Of a stretch of 64,000 nt of DNA, positions 25,884-35,413 are shown one piece after another. Each line of letters opens with the position of its first letter. The stretch's first letter is position 1. A program made the translations under genes and the position numbers. The notes beneath the pieces were generated by a model. The model was not told the origin of the DNA, made no database searches, and saw only the letters and a list, made by a program, of their open reading frames with translations. Where the stretch lies: NCBI RefSeq assembly GCF_000220255.1, contig NZ_GL982514.1, forward strand, positions 116,798-180,797, in the 5' to 3' direction. Origin of the DNA: Prevotella pallens ATCC 700821. Lineage in GTDB: Bacteria; Bacteroidota; Bacteroidia; Bacteroidales; Bacteroidaceae.

Positions 25884-27299
25884 ATGGATATCGCAAATAA
25901 ACTAATAGCGTTTTACAATCATCTGAATGCAGCTGATGTAAACAGAACCATTTTTTCGGTAAAATTAGGCGAAAGAAATTCCGAATTTATAGAAAAGTTT
26001 AAAGAAAAGTATAGCAACCAATACGCATTTTATACGCTTACGCCTATTAATTACGAGGTTGCAATGAACGAACAGATACTAGAGTATGTTAAACGCGACC
26101 TACTTTTCCAACTCATTTTAGATGGTACGTTAAACACAAACATTAAAATTCCCGACCACATTCTATTGCAATGGTATTTCAACGAGAATACTATAGATGT
26201 TGTAAAAGACATTATGCGATTCGCACCATCTACATTAAGCAATGGCAATCAGCTGGGTATGCTCTTAAAAGGAACCATTACTCTGGCAGAAGGATATGCT
26301 CAACAGTGTAAGAAATTTAGGGGATTAAAAGAAAATATAGCAAGAGCAAAGTTTGAAAGAGCTACAAAATCAATAGCAAAAATGTCTGCTGCAACCAATG
26401 AAATAGGCGAAATAGACCCTATGAGCTGGCTAATAACACATGCCATAATGGGACTAAAAAAGACACCAGTGCTATTAATAGAAGACTTTGACCGCATAGA
26501 CCCAGTGCAATTGTTTGGTATTTTCAATATATTTTCTACACGAACAGAAAAGAAAACCACAGCTAATGCAACAGAAAAACAGGGAGACGACAACGAAATA
26601 AATCCAATAAAAACACAAAATAAGTTTGGTTTTGCTAAGATAATATTTATGATGGATACAGTTGCAATAGGCACTATTTTTCGTAACTATTATGGCGAAG
26701 CCAACTACGAAAGCTATATAAAAGAGTTTGTTGCACGTACTACTTTCTATCATTCAGTATCCGAACATGCAAAAAGCTCCCTACAATCGTATGTAAAAGA
26801 AGAGTGTAAAATAAACTTCGAAACCGTCTCTAAAGGATTAACGGCTATTGGAATAAGGCTGGATAGAAGCGATATTAAAGACATGATGAACGTGTTAGAC
26901 AACTTCGAAGATGCATATATACGAGAAGAAGTGAGTGTTACGGATAACTTTCACTTCCAGTCTGACACCCCATTAGTGAAGCTTTTGACATTGCTAAAAA
27001 GGATTGGCGTGAAAGAACACCAATTGTCTGACTTCTTTTCGGCTATTGAAGCAGAAGAGAACTTTATGGACCTTTTGGGCTGTTTTGCCGTAACAAAGGA
27101 ATCTATACTACGGCATGGGAAAGTCTGCCACAGGGGTGTGCTATACCAAATGGTGGTAGACGAGGAAGAAGGAACGTATAAAACGTTCGACCGTGTTATG
27201 ACTATTCCTAGTATGGTATCGGTAGATGACTATCGTTTTTTGGAGGTTGATATAGATAAAGTTATAGGGAAAGCATTAGAATACGTAAGGCGCATTTAA
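25884..27299 (+). CDS. KAP-like P-loop NTPase with degenerate Walker A
   Basis: This 471-residue protein keeps the KAP/STAND-type Walker B region V-L-L-I-E-D-F-D-R-I-D (196-206). An N-terminal T-P-I-N-Y-E-V-A-M-N-E motif (about 52-62) is typical of Bacteroidota relatives that begin with an intact P-loop. Where that P-loop (G-x-x-G-x-G-K-T) should be, residues 26-33 read V-K-L-G-E-R-N-S, so the catalytic lysine is replaced by Asn. The upstream promoter shows the gene is not 5'-truncated. It may bind nucleotide without hydrolysis, or be decaying. KAP-type NTPases are often linked to phage defence or membrane complexes. The neighbour is another ATPase gene, but a repeat block and a separate promoter lie between them. 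Confidence 0.6.
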   Translation: MDIANKLIAFYNHLNAADVNRTIFSVKLGERNSEFIEKFKEKYSNQYAFYTLTPINYEVAMNEQILEYVKRDLLFQLILDGTLNTNIKIPDHILLQWYFNENTIDVVKDIMRFAPSTLSNGNQLGMLLKGTITLAEGYAQQCKKFRGLKENIARAKFERATKSIAKMSAATNEIGEIDPMSWLITHAIMGLKKTPVLLIEDFDRIDPVQLFGIFNIFSTRTEKKTTANATEKQGDDNEINPIKTQNKFGFAKIIFMMDTVAIGTIFRNYYGEANYESYIKEFVARTTFYHSVSEHAKSSLQSYVKEECKINFETVSKGLTAIGIRLDRSDIKDMMNVLDNFEDAYIREEVSVTDNFHFQSDTPLVKLLTLLKRIGVKEHQLSDFFSAIEAEENFMDLLGCFAVTKESILRHGKVCHRGVLYQMVVDEEEGTYKTFDRVMTIPSMVSVDDYRFLEVDIDKVIGKALEYVRRI

Positions 27300-27309
27300 C
27301 GCATAATGT

Positions 27310-27540
27310 ATTTATCAGCAACCATTCCGCCAGGCTTAGGGACCGATTCATCGTGCCCGTACCCACGAAACTCCCCGAAATGATGTTGCGTATTCGTAAT
27401 ATCTCAAACAGCCGAACCGGCAAGGAGCATTCTTACTTATATACTATCGGTTTGTAAAAACCATACTTTTGTCTTACAAAAACCCCCTTTTTGCACTCCA
27501 AAAAGGGGGTTTTTGCATTGCAAAAAATGGGTTTTCGCAA
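27310..27540. repeat. Intergenic composite repeat, copy R6
   Basis: The core is at 27336-27360 (a one-base deletion turns the usual GTAGGGGA into TTAGGGA). Alternating CCATACTTTTG, AAAAACCCCC and AAAAAGGGGG modules follow at 27455-27535. It lies directly after the KAP-like gene. Confidence 0.8.
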
Positions 27541-27639
27541 CAGCGTAGCTTATAGATAGTTACACGCCAGCCATATTTCTATAATTTGATATCGTTTCTT
27601 TCGAATTTGCAGAATAACCGCAAACTTTAAAGAAAACGT

Positions 27640-27670
27640 TTTGTTAGTTCTATAATTATGCCTATTTTTG
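27640..27670 (+). promoter_or_regulatory. Promoter of the AAA ATPase gene; fixes its start codon
   Basis: TTTG (27640-27643), a 19-bp spacer and TATTTTTG (27663-27670) match the consensus. An in-frame TTG at 27668 lies inside the -7 box, so it cannot be translated from this promoter. The ATG at 27689 is the real start. Confidence 0.8.
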
Positions 27671-27688
27671 CAGAAATACTACGATGTT

Positions 27689-29035
27689 ATGATTATAGAA
27701 TTTAGCGTAAAGAACTATCGTTCCATAAGAGATTTGCAGACAATCAGCTTTAAAGCAACAGGCTTGAAAAGTCCTGCTGGCAGCGAAATAGACTCTAACA
27801 ATATTGTTAAAAACAATGGTGTGTCGCTCTTAAAGACGGTTGGTCTGTACGGAGCGAACGCCAGTGGCAAGTCGAACATGCTGATGGCGTTAAGCTATTT
27901 TGCACATGCAGTACGCACGTTGGCGATAGATTCACGTGGAGTACGACCACTTTACGACCCGTTTCTCTTCGAAACGTCCAACGAAGGTTGCTTCTTTCAG
28001 ATAGTATTGTTACTAAATGGCAAGAAGTATCGCTATGGTTTTGTGGTGAATAAGTCTGATAATGTACCAGGTAAGAATAGTTCTAACGATGTTAAAATAG
28101 AGAGCGAGTGGCTCTATGGCAATGTAGACAAAAACATGAAACGCCTGTTTTTGCGTGTAGGCAACGAGGTGAAGGAGAACAATTTGCCCACTTCGGAAGG
28201 AATGATAATACCCACCAAGCTGCCCTATCCGCACACATTGTTCCTTGTTCACGCGGCTGCTTTCGATGCAAAGGGTATCCCTATGCAAATAGCAAACTAC
28301 TTAACCATTCATACAATAAACAATATCATAGAAAAAGGGCTATTCAGAGGCGTTTCCATAAATATTATAAAAGAATCGACACCATTCTTTCTTTCTTTTC
28401 TGAAACGATTCAATATGAAATACGATGACATTGAATTGATAGACGATGAAAGTTATCCTGATAATGATTATAGTAACTTTCCTTTGGATAAAGTGTTGTT
28501 GAAAAGAACTACTCACGATGGTAACAACAAACCATTGTCAATGAATCTTGAGTACAGAGAGTCGTCCGGGAACAAGAAAATCTTTGATTTGGCGGGAGTG
28601 CTTCTTATGGCATTCAATATGGGAAATACCCCATTCCTAATTGTTATCGACGAGATAGACAGTAATTTCCACCCTTCCTTGCTCATCAAATTGATAGAAA
28701 TGTTCAACAATCCTAAGATAAATAAAAACAATTCGCAGCTGTTGTTCACCAGCCACGACACCAATTTGATGTCTCCTTCCATTATGCGTCGCGACCAATT
28801 CTACTTTGCCGAGAAGCAGGAAGATGAATCTACGCGACTCTATTCGTTAGCCGATTTGCGCGGAATACGCAACGATGCCGACTTCGCAAAGCAGTATCTT
28901 GCAGGTTATTATGGTGCTTTACCAGTGTTAAACGACTATACCGAGGTGGAGGAAAAGCGAGAAAGCGGGAAAACAAAAGAGCGTAGAAGATACTATTGCA
29001 TCAATTCAAAAGGTAGCTTTGAAGAGATAAAATAA
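27689..29035 (+). CDS. AAA15-type ATPase (COG1106-like)
   Basis: The start is the ATG giving M-I-I-E-F-S-V-K-N-Y-R-S, the classical N-terminus of SMC/RecF-like ATPases of the AAA15/AAA21 group. Walker A is G-A-N-A-S-G-K-S (55-62), Walker B is F-L-I-V-I-D-E-I-D (316-324), and a switch T-S-H-D-T follows. The protein is 448 residues, the usual length, with the coiled-coil region much shortened. Members of this group occur alone or with a RloB-type partner and are often tied to phage exclusion. No RloB-like gene follows here, only a lipoprotein gene after a 98-bp gap. The role is therefore unassigned. Confidence 0.85.
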   Translation: MIIEFSVKNYRSIRDLQTISFKATGLKSPAGSEIDSNNIVKNNGVSLLKTVGLYGANASGKSNMLMALSYFAHAVRTLAIDSRGVRPLYDPFLFETSNEGCFFQIVLLLNGKKYRYGFVVNKSDNVPGKNSSNDVKIESEWLYGNVDKNMKRLFLRVGNEVKENNLPTSEGMIIPTKLPYPHTLFLVHAAAFDAKGIPMQIANYLTIHTINNIIEKGLFRGVSINIIKESTPFFLSFLKRFNMKYDDIELIDDESYPDNDYSNFPLDKVLLKRTTHDGNNKPLSMNLEYRESSGNKKIFDLAGVLLMAFNMGNTPFLIVIDEIDSNFHPSLLIKLIEMFNNPKINKNNSQLLFTSHDTNLMSPSIMRRDQFYFAEKQEDESTRLYSLADLRGIRNDADFAKQYLAGYYGALPVLNDYTEVEEKRESGKTKERRRYYCINSKGSFEEIK

Positions 29036-29133
29036 TGTATCTTGGTGCTGGGTGGTTGGTTCAACGGCTACCCACCTATACAAAATATAATGCTATAAAA
29101 ATATGTAGTAACACAAATTAGGAGGAATTAATT

Positions 29134-29973
29134 ATGAAATTATTAAATATCTTATTTTATCTTTTATTCTTCTATTCATGCAGCAATGCACAAAAATGGT
29201 ATGACATAAAAGACAGCAACAACCATTCCTTTGTAGGAAATTGGGAGCAATTGACAATTACAGACAATGGAGACACCGTAATATACCATGCTTGTTTTGA
29301 TGTAGCACACAAAATAAATGTCGATACAATAAAAAAAGAACTTTTTGTACAGTACGATATGGAAGATGTACATTATCCCATAGACACAGTACATTTAGAA
29401 AAAGACGAGTTTATCATATCTTTTGTCAATAACATTTGCACACCATTCAGATGTAAGATAATAGATCAGAATAAAGCTTTATGGACATATAAGTATATGG
29501 AAGATGGCGAAGTGTATCATAATTACTTTACCAATGAGAAGAGATATTTCAAAGAAATAAAGGAAAAGTACGATGACCAAGAACCAGAAGATAGCCCCAC
29601 ACCTATCGTAGCCGTTCAAAATCACAAATGGTTCGGTGAATATGAATACTTCATCTCAGATACGACCGTTGTTCCCTCGCCTTTCATAGAGTACACATTG
29701 AGCATTGCGGCTGACCAATGTGTATTCAGCGGTAATGGGCAAATGACTGCTTTTGAAATCCAATGCAGTGTAAAAACAGAAACGAAAGACAAACTCTCCC
29801 TTGATTTTGTCAAATCGCTGTCGGAAGATACACTGATGCCCAATATTGACAGAAATGTTTCACCCACAGTGAATTTATATTACAGGAAAGGAAAATACTA
29901 TCTGGAAAGTCCGTTTATCAGCAATACTGAAGGCAAAAAAAATGTAAAAATAGAATGTAGAAAAATAAAATAA
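29134..29973 (+). CDS. Putative lipoprotein of unknown function
   Basis: This 279-residue protein has a hydrophobic leader ending F-F-Y-S-C, with Cys16 a likely lipidation site. The rest is acidic and beta-rich. The first half has F-V-G-N-W-E-Q-L-T-I and the second half W-F-G-E-Y-E-Y-F-I-S, two similar G-x-W/Y openings that may be two copies of one small beta-domain. A purine-rich GGAGGAATTA lies just before the ATG. No catalytic motif was seen. It is downstream of the AAA ATPase on the same strand, but a functional link is not evident. Confidence 0.65.
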   Translation: MKLLNILFYLLFFYSCSNAQKWYDIKDSNNHSFVGNWEQLTITDNGDTVIYHACFDVAHKINVDTIKKELFVQYDMEDVHYPIDTVHLEKDEFIISFVNNICTPFRCKIIDQNKALWTYKYMEDGEVYHNYFTNEKRYFKEIKEKYDDQEPEDSPTPIVAVQNHKWFGEYEYFISDTTVVPSPFIEYTLSIAADQCVFSGNGQMTAFEIQCSVKTETKDKLSLDFVKSLSEDTLMPNIDRNVSPTVNLYYRKGKYYLESPFISNTEGKKNVKIECRKIK

Positions 29974-30251
29974 ATCCTTGGTACTTTTAATGCTTGGCAA
30001 GGACAAAACCACATAATCTCATTGAGTATATTCCATTACAACAAGGGATAACATAAAAATACTTGTTTATAGGAAACGAGAAAACAGAAGACCGAGGGGG
30101 AAAAATTCAACTTTTCTATGCCGAAAGAAGAGTTCTTCGGGAATTTTACATTTGCTGGTAGACTCTACGGAAGAGAGAAAATGCTACCAACCTATACATC
30201 ACTGCCCCAACATTTTTGCACAATACCTTCTGTTTGCACTTTTTTTTTTCG
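29974..30251. other. Intergenic gap, no gene seen
   Basis: No open frame of note, repeat module or hairpin was found. The segment 30090-30190 looks like decayed coding sequence (balanced base use, short frames), but I could not match it to anything. Confidence 0.35.
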
Positions 30252-30259
30252 TACATTTG
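30252..30259 (+). promoter_or_regulatory. Probable -7 box of tamB-tamL
   Basis: TACATTTG matches TAnnTTTG. A TTTG at 30233-30236 is 15 bp upstream, across a run of ten T. The spacing is short, as at proS. Confidence 0.5.
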
Positions 30260-30298
30260 CAATCTGAAACATATTGTTCCAACTGCTGAAACAAGCTT

Positions 30299-33200
30299 AT
30301 GCGCATACGAAAATCAACGAAATGGCTGGCTGCCATAGTGTTAGCACCAATATCATTGTTTATATTTTTGCTTGTTCTTCTTTACTTGCCACCTGTTCAA
30401 AACTGGATAGTAAAGAAGGTAGCAGACTATGCTTCACAGAAAACAGGACTAGAAATATCGGTTGGACACGTATCGCTTAGCTTCCCACTCGACCTAAAAT
30501 TGGAACAAGTAATGGCATTGCGACCAAACGATAGTATACCACAAAGGCGCGATACAGTGGCAGATGTGAAAGAACTTGTGGCAGATGTGCAGCTTATTCC
30601 ACTACTAAAAAAACAAGTAGAGATAGACCAACTCACCTTCAAAGGACTGAAAGCGAACACTATGAACTATATTGGCGACTTGCAGATAAGGGGCAATTTG
30701 GAACGGTTGCAAGTGGTTTCGCATGGCATAGACCTTAACAATACTACGGCAATGCTAAACAATGCCGATGTGCAGGGGGGATTTCTCGACATAGCACTCA
30801 ACGATACTACACCGAAAGACACTACAAAAAAGAAAACAGTTTGGAAGATAAACATCAATAAAATAAACCTTTATCGCACCAATTTCCGCCTACACATGCC
30901 TGGCGATACTATGGTTGTGGGTGCCAATTTCCAGAAAGCTACTGTGGAAAATGCACTCATAGACTTATATAATAAGGTGTATCGGGTGCGCCAAATAGCG
31001 TGGAGTGGTGGACAACTTACCTACGATAAGACTTTTGTTCCACACGTTTTGCATGGATTCGACCCCGCTCACATAGCACTGAACAACCTAAATATAGGCA
31101 TAGACTCACTCTCTTACGACTCCATTGCTACTTCTGCTAATGTTAGAACTGCCAATTTTACTGAACGAAGTGGGCTGGTTGTGAACGATTTACGCACACA
31201 GTTCCGGCTCGATAAAGCCAATCTCTATTTGCAATCGCTCTATCTGCGTTTGCCCAAAACCGAACTAAAGGCTAACATAACAATGGCTTTGAATGCCTTT
31301 AGTGCATACAATCCCGGACAACTTGCCGTATCGTTGAATGGGTTTACCACCCTTAACGACTTGCAACCGCTACTATATGGCAGAGTTCCATCAAGGTTTC
31401 TACACTCCATTCCTGCCGAACGCATAAACATAACCGGGTTTTTGCGAGGCAATACCCACCTTTTTACTCTGCAAAAACTATGTTTTCGCATGCCAAAACA
31501 CCTGGTTTTGAATGTGGACGGACGGATATCAGGATTGCAAAAGCCAGAAAATCTATCGGCAAACCTTGCTTTACGTGGCAGCTTACAAGATGTTCGCTTT
31601 ATAAAACAGCTGTTACCCAAGAGCGTAAATAGCACCATTAAGATACCAACAGGTATTGATTTCAATGCAAAAGTAAAGGCACAAGGACCACAATATGCTG
31701 CAAATATGTTGCTATACGAGGGTGGTGGGAACGCTACAGTGCGGGCTAGCCTAAACAAAACCACTGAAACCTACAACGTAACAGTGCGTGCAACCAATTT
31801 GCAAATACAACATTTCGTTGCAAAAACCGGGCTCCACCCCTTCACTGGTATGATTTCGGTATATGGTAGAGGCTTTAATGTGCTCAGTCCAAAGGCATCT
31901 TTGCGACTGAAAGCCAATATAGAGCAGTTTCGTTTCGGCTCTTACGTGCTCAATGGCATAAACACCGACATTGCAAAACATGGCGAAACAACCAGTGCAC
32001 GCATTGTTAGCACAAACCGAATGTTAGGAGGCGACTTTGCATATCGGGGCAAACTGTCGGCTAAAAACATAGATGGACATCTGCGAGGGTGGTTGCGTCG
32101 TGTCGATTTAAACCAACTTGGTGTAATGAAAAAGCCCTACGTGGTGTCTGCTTGGGTAGATATAGATGTACGTTCTAACCTAAAAAACCATCACTATGTT
32201 AGCGGACCACTGCGCCATTTGATGGTAATTGGCGAATATAAACACGGAAAACAACAGCTAGCAGCTGGCAATTTAAACATTACAGCAAATGTAAATGGTG
32301 CCAAAACTGCCGCTCACGTGAATGGAAAGTTAGACTATGCCAACCTAAAAGGTTTAGAACTAATAAACAAACCCTACCTTCTGTCTACCGAAGCTAATAT
32401 TGCTTTCCACTCCGAACGCCCCAAACACTACACTGTGGAAGGCTATTTAGGCAATTTAAAGATAGACGAACATAGAGAAGGAAATACTGTTTCGCTCTTC
32501 AATGGCGACTTAAACATTCACACAACAATGGCAGGCAACTTGGTAAATGGGGGTGCTAACGGTGTGATACGCCACGCCGACCTCTATCAAATGGGGTTTG
32601 TAGACAAGCCTTTCGTGTCTAATTGTGCACTAAACATAGATTTTAGCACCGACATGGCAGCCAAATTAATGGTGAAAGGTATGCTTGGTAACCTGAAAGT
32701 ACAGGCAGACCACAAGCAATTTGTACCCGGCGATGTTACCATAGACGTGCTAAGTAGAGCCGATACTACCCATGCCGTGATTGAAGGAGGCGATTTTGCA
32801 CTGAACACCGACTGGCATGGAAGCTATAAACACGTGCTAACAGCAGGCGAAAAAATAGCAACCAACTTGCAAAAGCAAGTGAAAAACAAACGAATAGACC
32901 AAACTTCGTTGCAAAAACTACTCCCCATAGGACAATTTAAACTAGTTAGTGGCGAAGGAAATCTGTTTAGTAAGTTGCTCGAACAGCAAGGTTATGTGTT
33001 TAAAACAGCCAATATTAACCTAACATCATCGCCTCTAAAGGGACTCAACGGCAATATTGTTGTAGACTCGTTAGTATACAACGATGTGAAAGCCGACTCG
33101 TTAATAGTAGACCTAACTACCAACGATACAGGATTAAACTACGACTTACAAGTGCTAAACAATGCCCAAAACAGCTATCCATACCAAGGTTTTGTGCACG

Positions 33201-35413
33201 GTTCGCTATTCGATCGTGGACTCAACACCTCTCTTTTGATAACCGATATGGACAATAAAACAGCTCTTGCACTATCTGCACAGGCAGCAATGCAAGGGCA
33301 AGGCATAAGCATTTCGCTTACTTCTGCCCAAGCAATATTAGGCTATAAAACATATAATGTAGAGCCTAACAACTACTTATATATAGGCAGAAACAAACGA
33401 CTAAAGGCAGAAATGCAATTGCTTGCTACCGATGAAGCAGGTTTACACCTATACAGCGACGACACCGATTCTACCTCGTTGCAAAACTTCACCCTATCTA
33501 TCAACAAGTTCGAACTTAGTCAGCTTATGAAAGTTCTACCATTTGCACCACGCATTTCGGGCGAACTTAATGGCGACTATCACGTTATTCAAACTGCATC
33601 TAGCCTAACTGTGTCGAGCGATATGGGTATTAAAAACATGGTATACGAGCAAAACAGCATGGGCGATGTAGGGGCAGAGTTTGTTTATATGCCTAAAGAC
33701 GATGGCACACACTATGTAGATGGTATGCTAACAAAGGACGATAAAGAGATAGGAAGGCTCATTGGTGTGTACGATAGTAAGGGTAAAGGCAGCTTAGATG
33801 CCGAGTTTACACTCGAAAAATTCCCCCTTAGTTACATCAACGGCTTTATTCCCGACCGCATAATAGGCCTACACGGAACAGGCGAAGGTACACTCTCTAT
33901 GCAAGGACCACTAAAAAATATGGATATAAATGGAGAGATTTATCTCGACTCTTCCTACGTCTTCAGCGAACCATACGGGGTAAAACTCAACTTCGCAAAC
34001 GACCCAGTGCTCATCAATCATAGTCGTGTGGAGTTCGAAAACTTTGAGGTTCTCGCTTCCAATAAGGCTCCGCTCGACATCTCTGGCTACTTAGATTTCT
34101 CTAATTTCGACCGAATGAACACCGATTTACGTATGCGAACACGAAACTTCCAAGTAATTGATGCAAAGGAAAATGCACGTTCTGAAGTATTCGGAAAGGC
34201 TTTTGTAAACTTCGATGGAGAGCTGCAAGGACCACTATCGTCGCTCCAATTGGCTGGAAAAGTAGACATTTTAGACAACACCGACCTTACTTACATAATG
34301 CGCGATGCACAGCTTGCCAACGATAACGAGCTGGAAAACCTTGTTACTTTCACCAATCTTAACGACTCAACAAAGGACGTTGTGAAGCGACCAGATATAG
34401 AAGGACTAAGCATGAAACTAAGTGTCGAGGTGGATAACGAGGCTCATTTGGTGTGCGCACTCAACCCAGAGCGGTCTAACTATATAGATATTGTGGGCGG
34501 AGGAACCCTAAATATGGAGTACGATGCTACTAACGGAACACGCTTAAGAGGGCGTTACACCATTAGCGATGGTAAAATGAAGTATTCATTACCCATTATT
34601 CCATTGCACACTTTCAATATAAAAGAAGGTAGCTATGTAGAGTTTATGGGCGACCCAACCACACCATTGCTTAGCATTACAGCCACCGAAAATGTGCGTA
34701 CCAACGTTTCTGATGGATCGAGCAACGGACGAATGGTAGACTTTGAGGCGGGTGTCCGACTATCGAAACGCTTCCCTAACCCCGGCGTAGAGTTCATTAT
34801 ACAAGCGCCAGAAGACCAAGAAATGCAAGGAAAACTAAGTTCTAAGGGTGCAGAAGAACGTTCTAAACTTGCCGTTACTATGCTTGCATCGGGCATGTAC
34901 TTTGATGGAAGCACAGGCACAACCGCCAATTCGGCTATGAATAATGCTCTAATGGGATTCCTTCAGAACCAAGTAAACGCCATAACAGGACGTGCCTTGA
35001 ACTCTATGGGGGTAGACATTACAGCCAATATGGAGAGTGCTGCCGATGCATCGGGTAGTCTTCACACCGACTATACCTTCCGTTTTTCTAAACGTTTGTG
35101 GGACAATAGGCTCCGAATAATTATGGGCGGACGTGTCTCAACAGGCTCTCAAGTGTCCGAACAGAACGGTGCTTTCTTCGATAACTTCTCGTTAGAGTAT
35201 CGCTTAAACCGACAAGAAACGCAGTATTTAAAGCTCTATTACGAGCGAGAAGCATACGATTGGCTCGAAGGAAACCAAGGAGAGTTTGGAATAGGCTTTA
35301 TGTGGCGACGCAAATTGCAGCATTTTAAAGACATATTTCGCTTTAAAAGCAAGAAAGAACAGGCTCCAAAGCGCGACAGTTTAATAAATTTCGTAAATGA
35401 AAAGAAACAATAA
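30299..35413 (+). CDS. tamB: TamB-like translocation and assembly module protein
   Basis: This 1704-residue protein has one N-terminal signal-anchor helix (about residues 12-34) followed by a very long repetitive beta-strand body. The C-terminal TamB (DUF490) domain occupies about the last 400 residues, with the conserved G-R-Y-T-I-S-D-G-K and A-G-V-R-L-S-K-R-F-P-N segments. TamB proteins bridge the periplasm from the inner membrane and serve outer-membrane protein insertion and phospholipid transport. The stop overlaps the start of tamL by 17 bp, so the two are coupled, as in other Bacteroidota. Start: ATG at 30299, directly followed by basic residues and the helix. Confidence 0.92.
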   Translation: MRIRKSTKWLAAIVLAPISLFIFLLVLLYLPPVQNWIVKKVADYASQKTGLEISVGHVSLSFPLDLKLEQVMALRPNDSIPQRRDTVADVKELVADVQLIPLLKKQVEIDQLTFKGLKANTMNYIGDLQIRGNLERLQVVSHGIDLNNTTAMLNNADVQGGFLDIALNDTTPKDTTKKKTVWKININKINLYRTNFRLHMPGDTMVVGANFQKATVENALIDLYNKVYRVRQIAWSGGQLTYDKTFVPHVLHGFDPAHIALNNLNIGIDSLSYDSIATSANVRTANFTERSGLVVNDLRTQFRLDKANLYLQSLYLRLPKTELKANITMALNAFSAYNPGQLAVSLNGFTTLNDLQPLLYGRVPSRFLHSIPAERINITGFLRGNTHLFTLQKLCFRMPKHLVLNVDGRISGLQKPENLSANLALRGSLQDVRFIKQLLPKSVNSTIKIPTGIDFNAKVKAQGPQYAANMLLYEGGGNATVRASLNKTTETYNVTVRATNLQIQHFVAKTGLHPFTGMISVYGRGFNVLSPKASLRLKANIEQFRFGSYVLNGINTDIAKHGETTSARIVSTNRMLGGDFAYRGKLSAKNIDGHLRGWLRRVDLNQLGVMKKPYVVSAWVDIDVRSNLKNHHYVSGPLRHLMVIGEYKHGKQQLAAGNLNITANVNGAKTAAHVNGKLDYANLKGLELINKPYLLSTEANIAFHSERPKHYTVEGYLGNLKIDEHREGNTVSLFNGDLNIHTTMAGNLVNGGANGVIRHADLYQMGFVDKPFVSNCALNIDFSTDMAAKLMVKGMLGNLKVQADHKQFVPGDVTIDVLSRADTTHAVIEGGDFALNTDWHGSYKHVLTAGEKIATNLQKQVKNKRIDQTSLQKLLPIGQFKLVSGEGNLFSKLLEQQGYVFKTANINLTSSPLKGLNGNIVVDSLVYNDVKADSLIVDLTTNDTGLNYDLQVLNNAQNSYPYQGFVHGSLFDRGLNTSLLITDMDNKTALALSAQAAMQGQGISISLTSAQAILGYKTYNVEPNNYLYIGRNKRLKAEMQLLATDEAGLHLYSDDTDSTSLQNFTLSINKFELSQLMKVLPFAPRISGELNGDYHVIQTASSLTVSSDMGIKNMVYEQNSMGDVGAEFVYMPKDDGTHYVDGMLTKDDKEIGRLIGVYDSKGKGSLDAEFTLEKFPLSYINGFIPDRIIGLHGTGEGTLSMQGPLKNMDINGEIYLDSSYVFSEPYGVKLNFANDPVLINHSRVEFENFEVLASNKAPLDISGYLDFSNFDRMNTDLRMRTRNFQVIDAKENARSEVFGKAFVNFDGELQGPLSSLQLAGKVDILDNTDLTYIMRDAQLANDNELENLVTFTNLNDSTKDVVKRPDIEGLSMKLSVEVDNEAHLVCALNPERSNYIDIVGGGTLNMEYDATNGTRLRGRYTISDGKMKYSLPIIPLHTFNIKEGSYVEFMGDPTTPLLSITATENVRTNVSDGSSNGRMVDFEAGVRLSKRFPNPGVEFIIQAPEDQEMQGKLSSKGAEERSKLAVTMLASGMYFDGSTGTTANSAMNNALMGFLQNQVNAITGRALNSMGVDITANMESAADASGSLHTDYTFRFSKRLWDNRLRIIMGGRVSTGSQVSEQNGAFFDNFSLEYRLNRQETQYLKLYYEREAYDWLEGNQGEFGIGFMWRRKLQHFKDIFRFKSKKEQAPKRDSLINFVNEKKQ

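Noticed and set aside
27668..27688. Upstream TTG start for the AAA ATPase
   Set aside because: The TTG is inside the -7 box of a consensus promoter, so it is not transcribed from that promoter.
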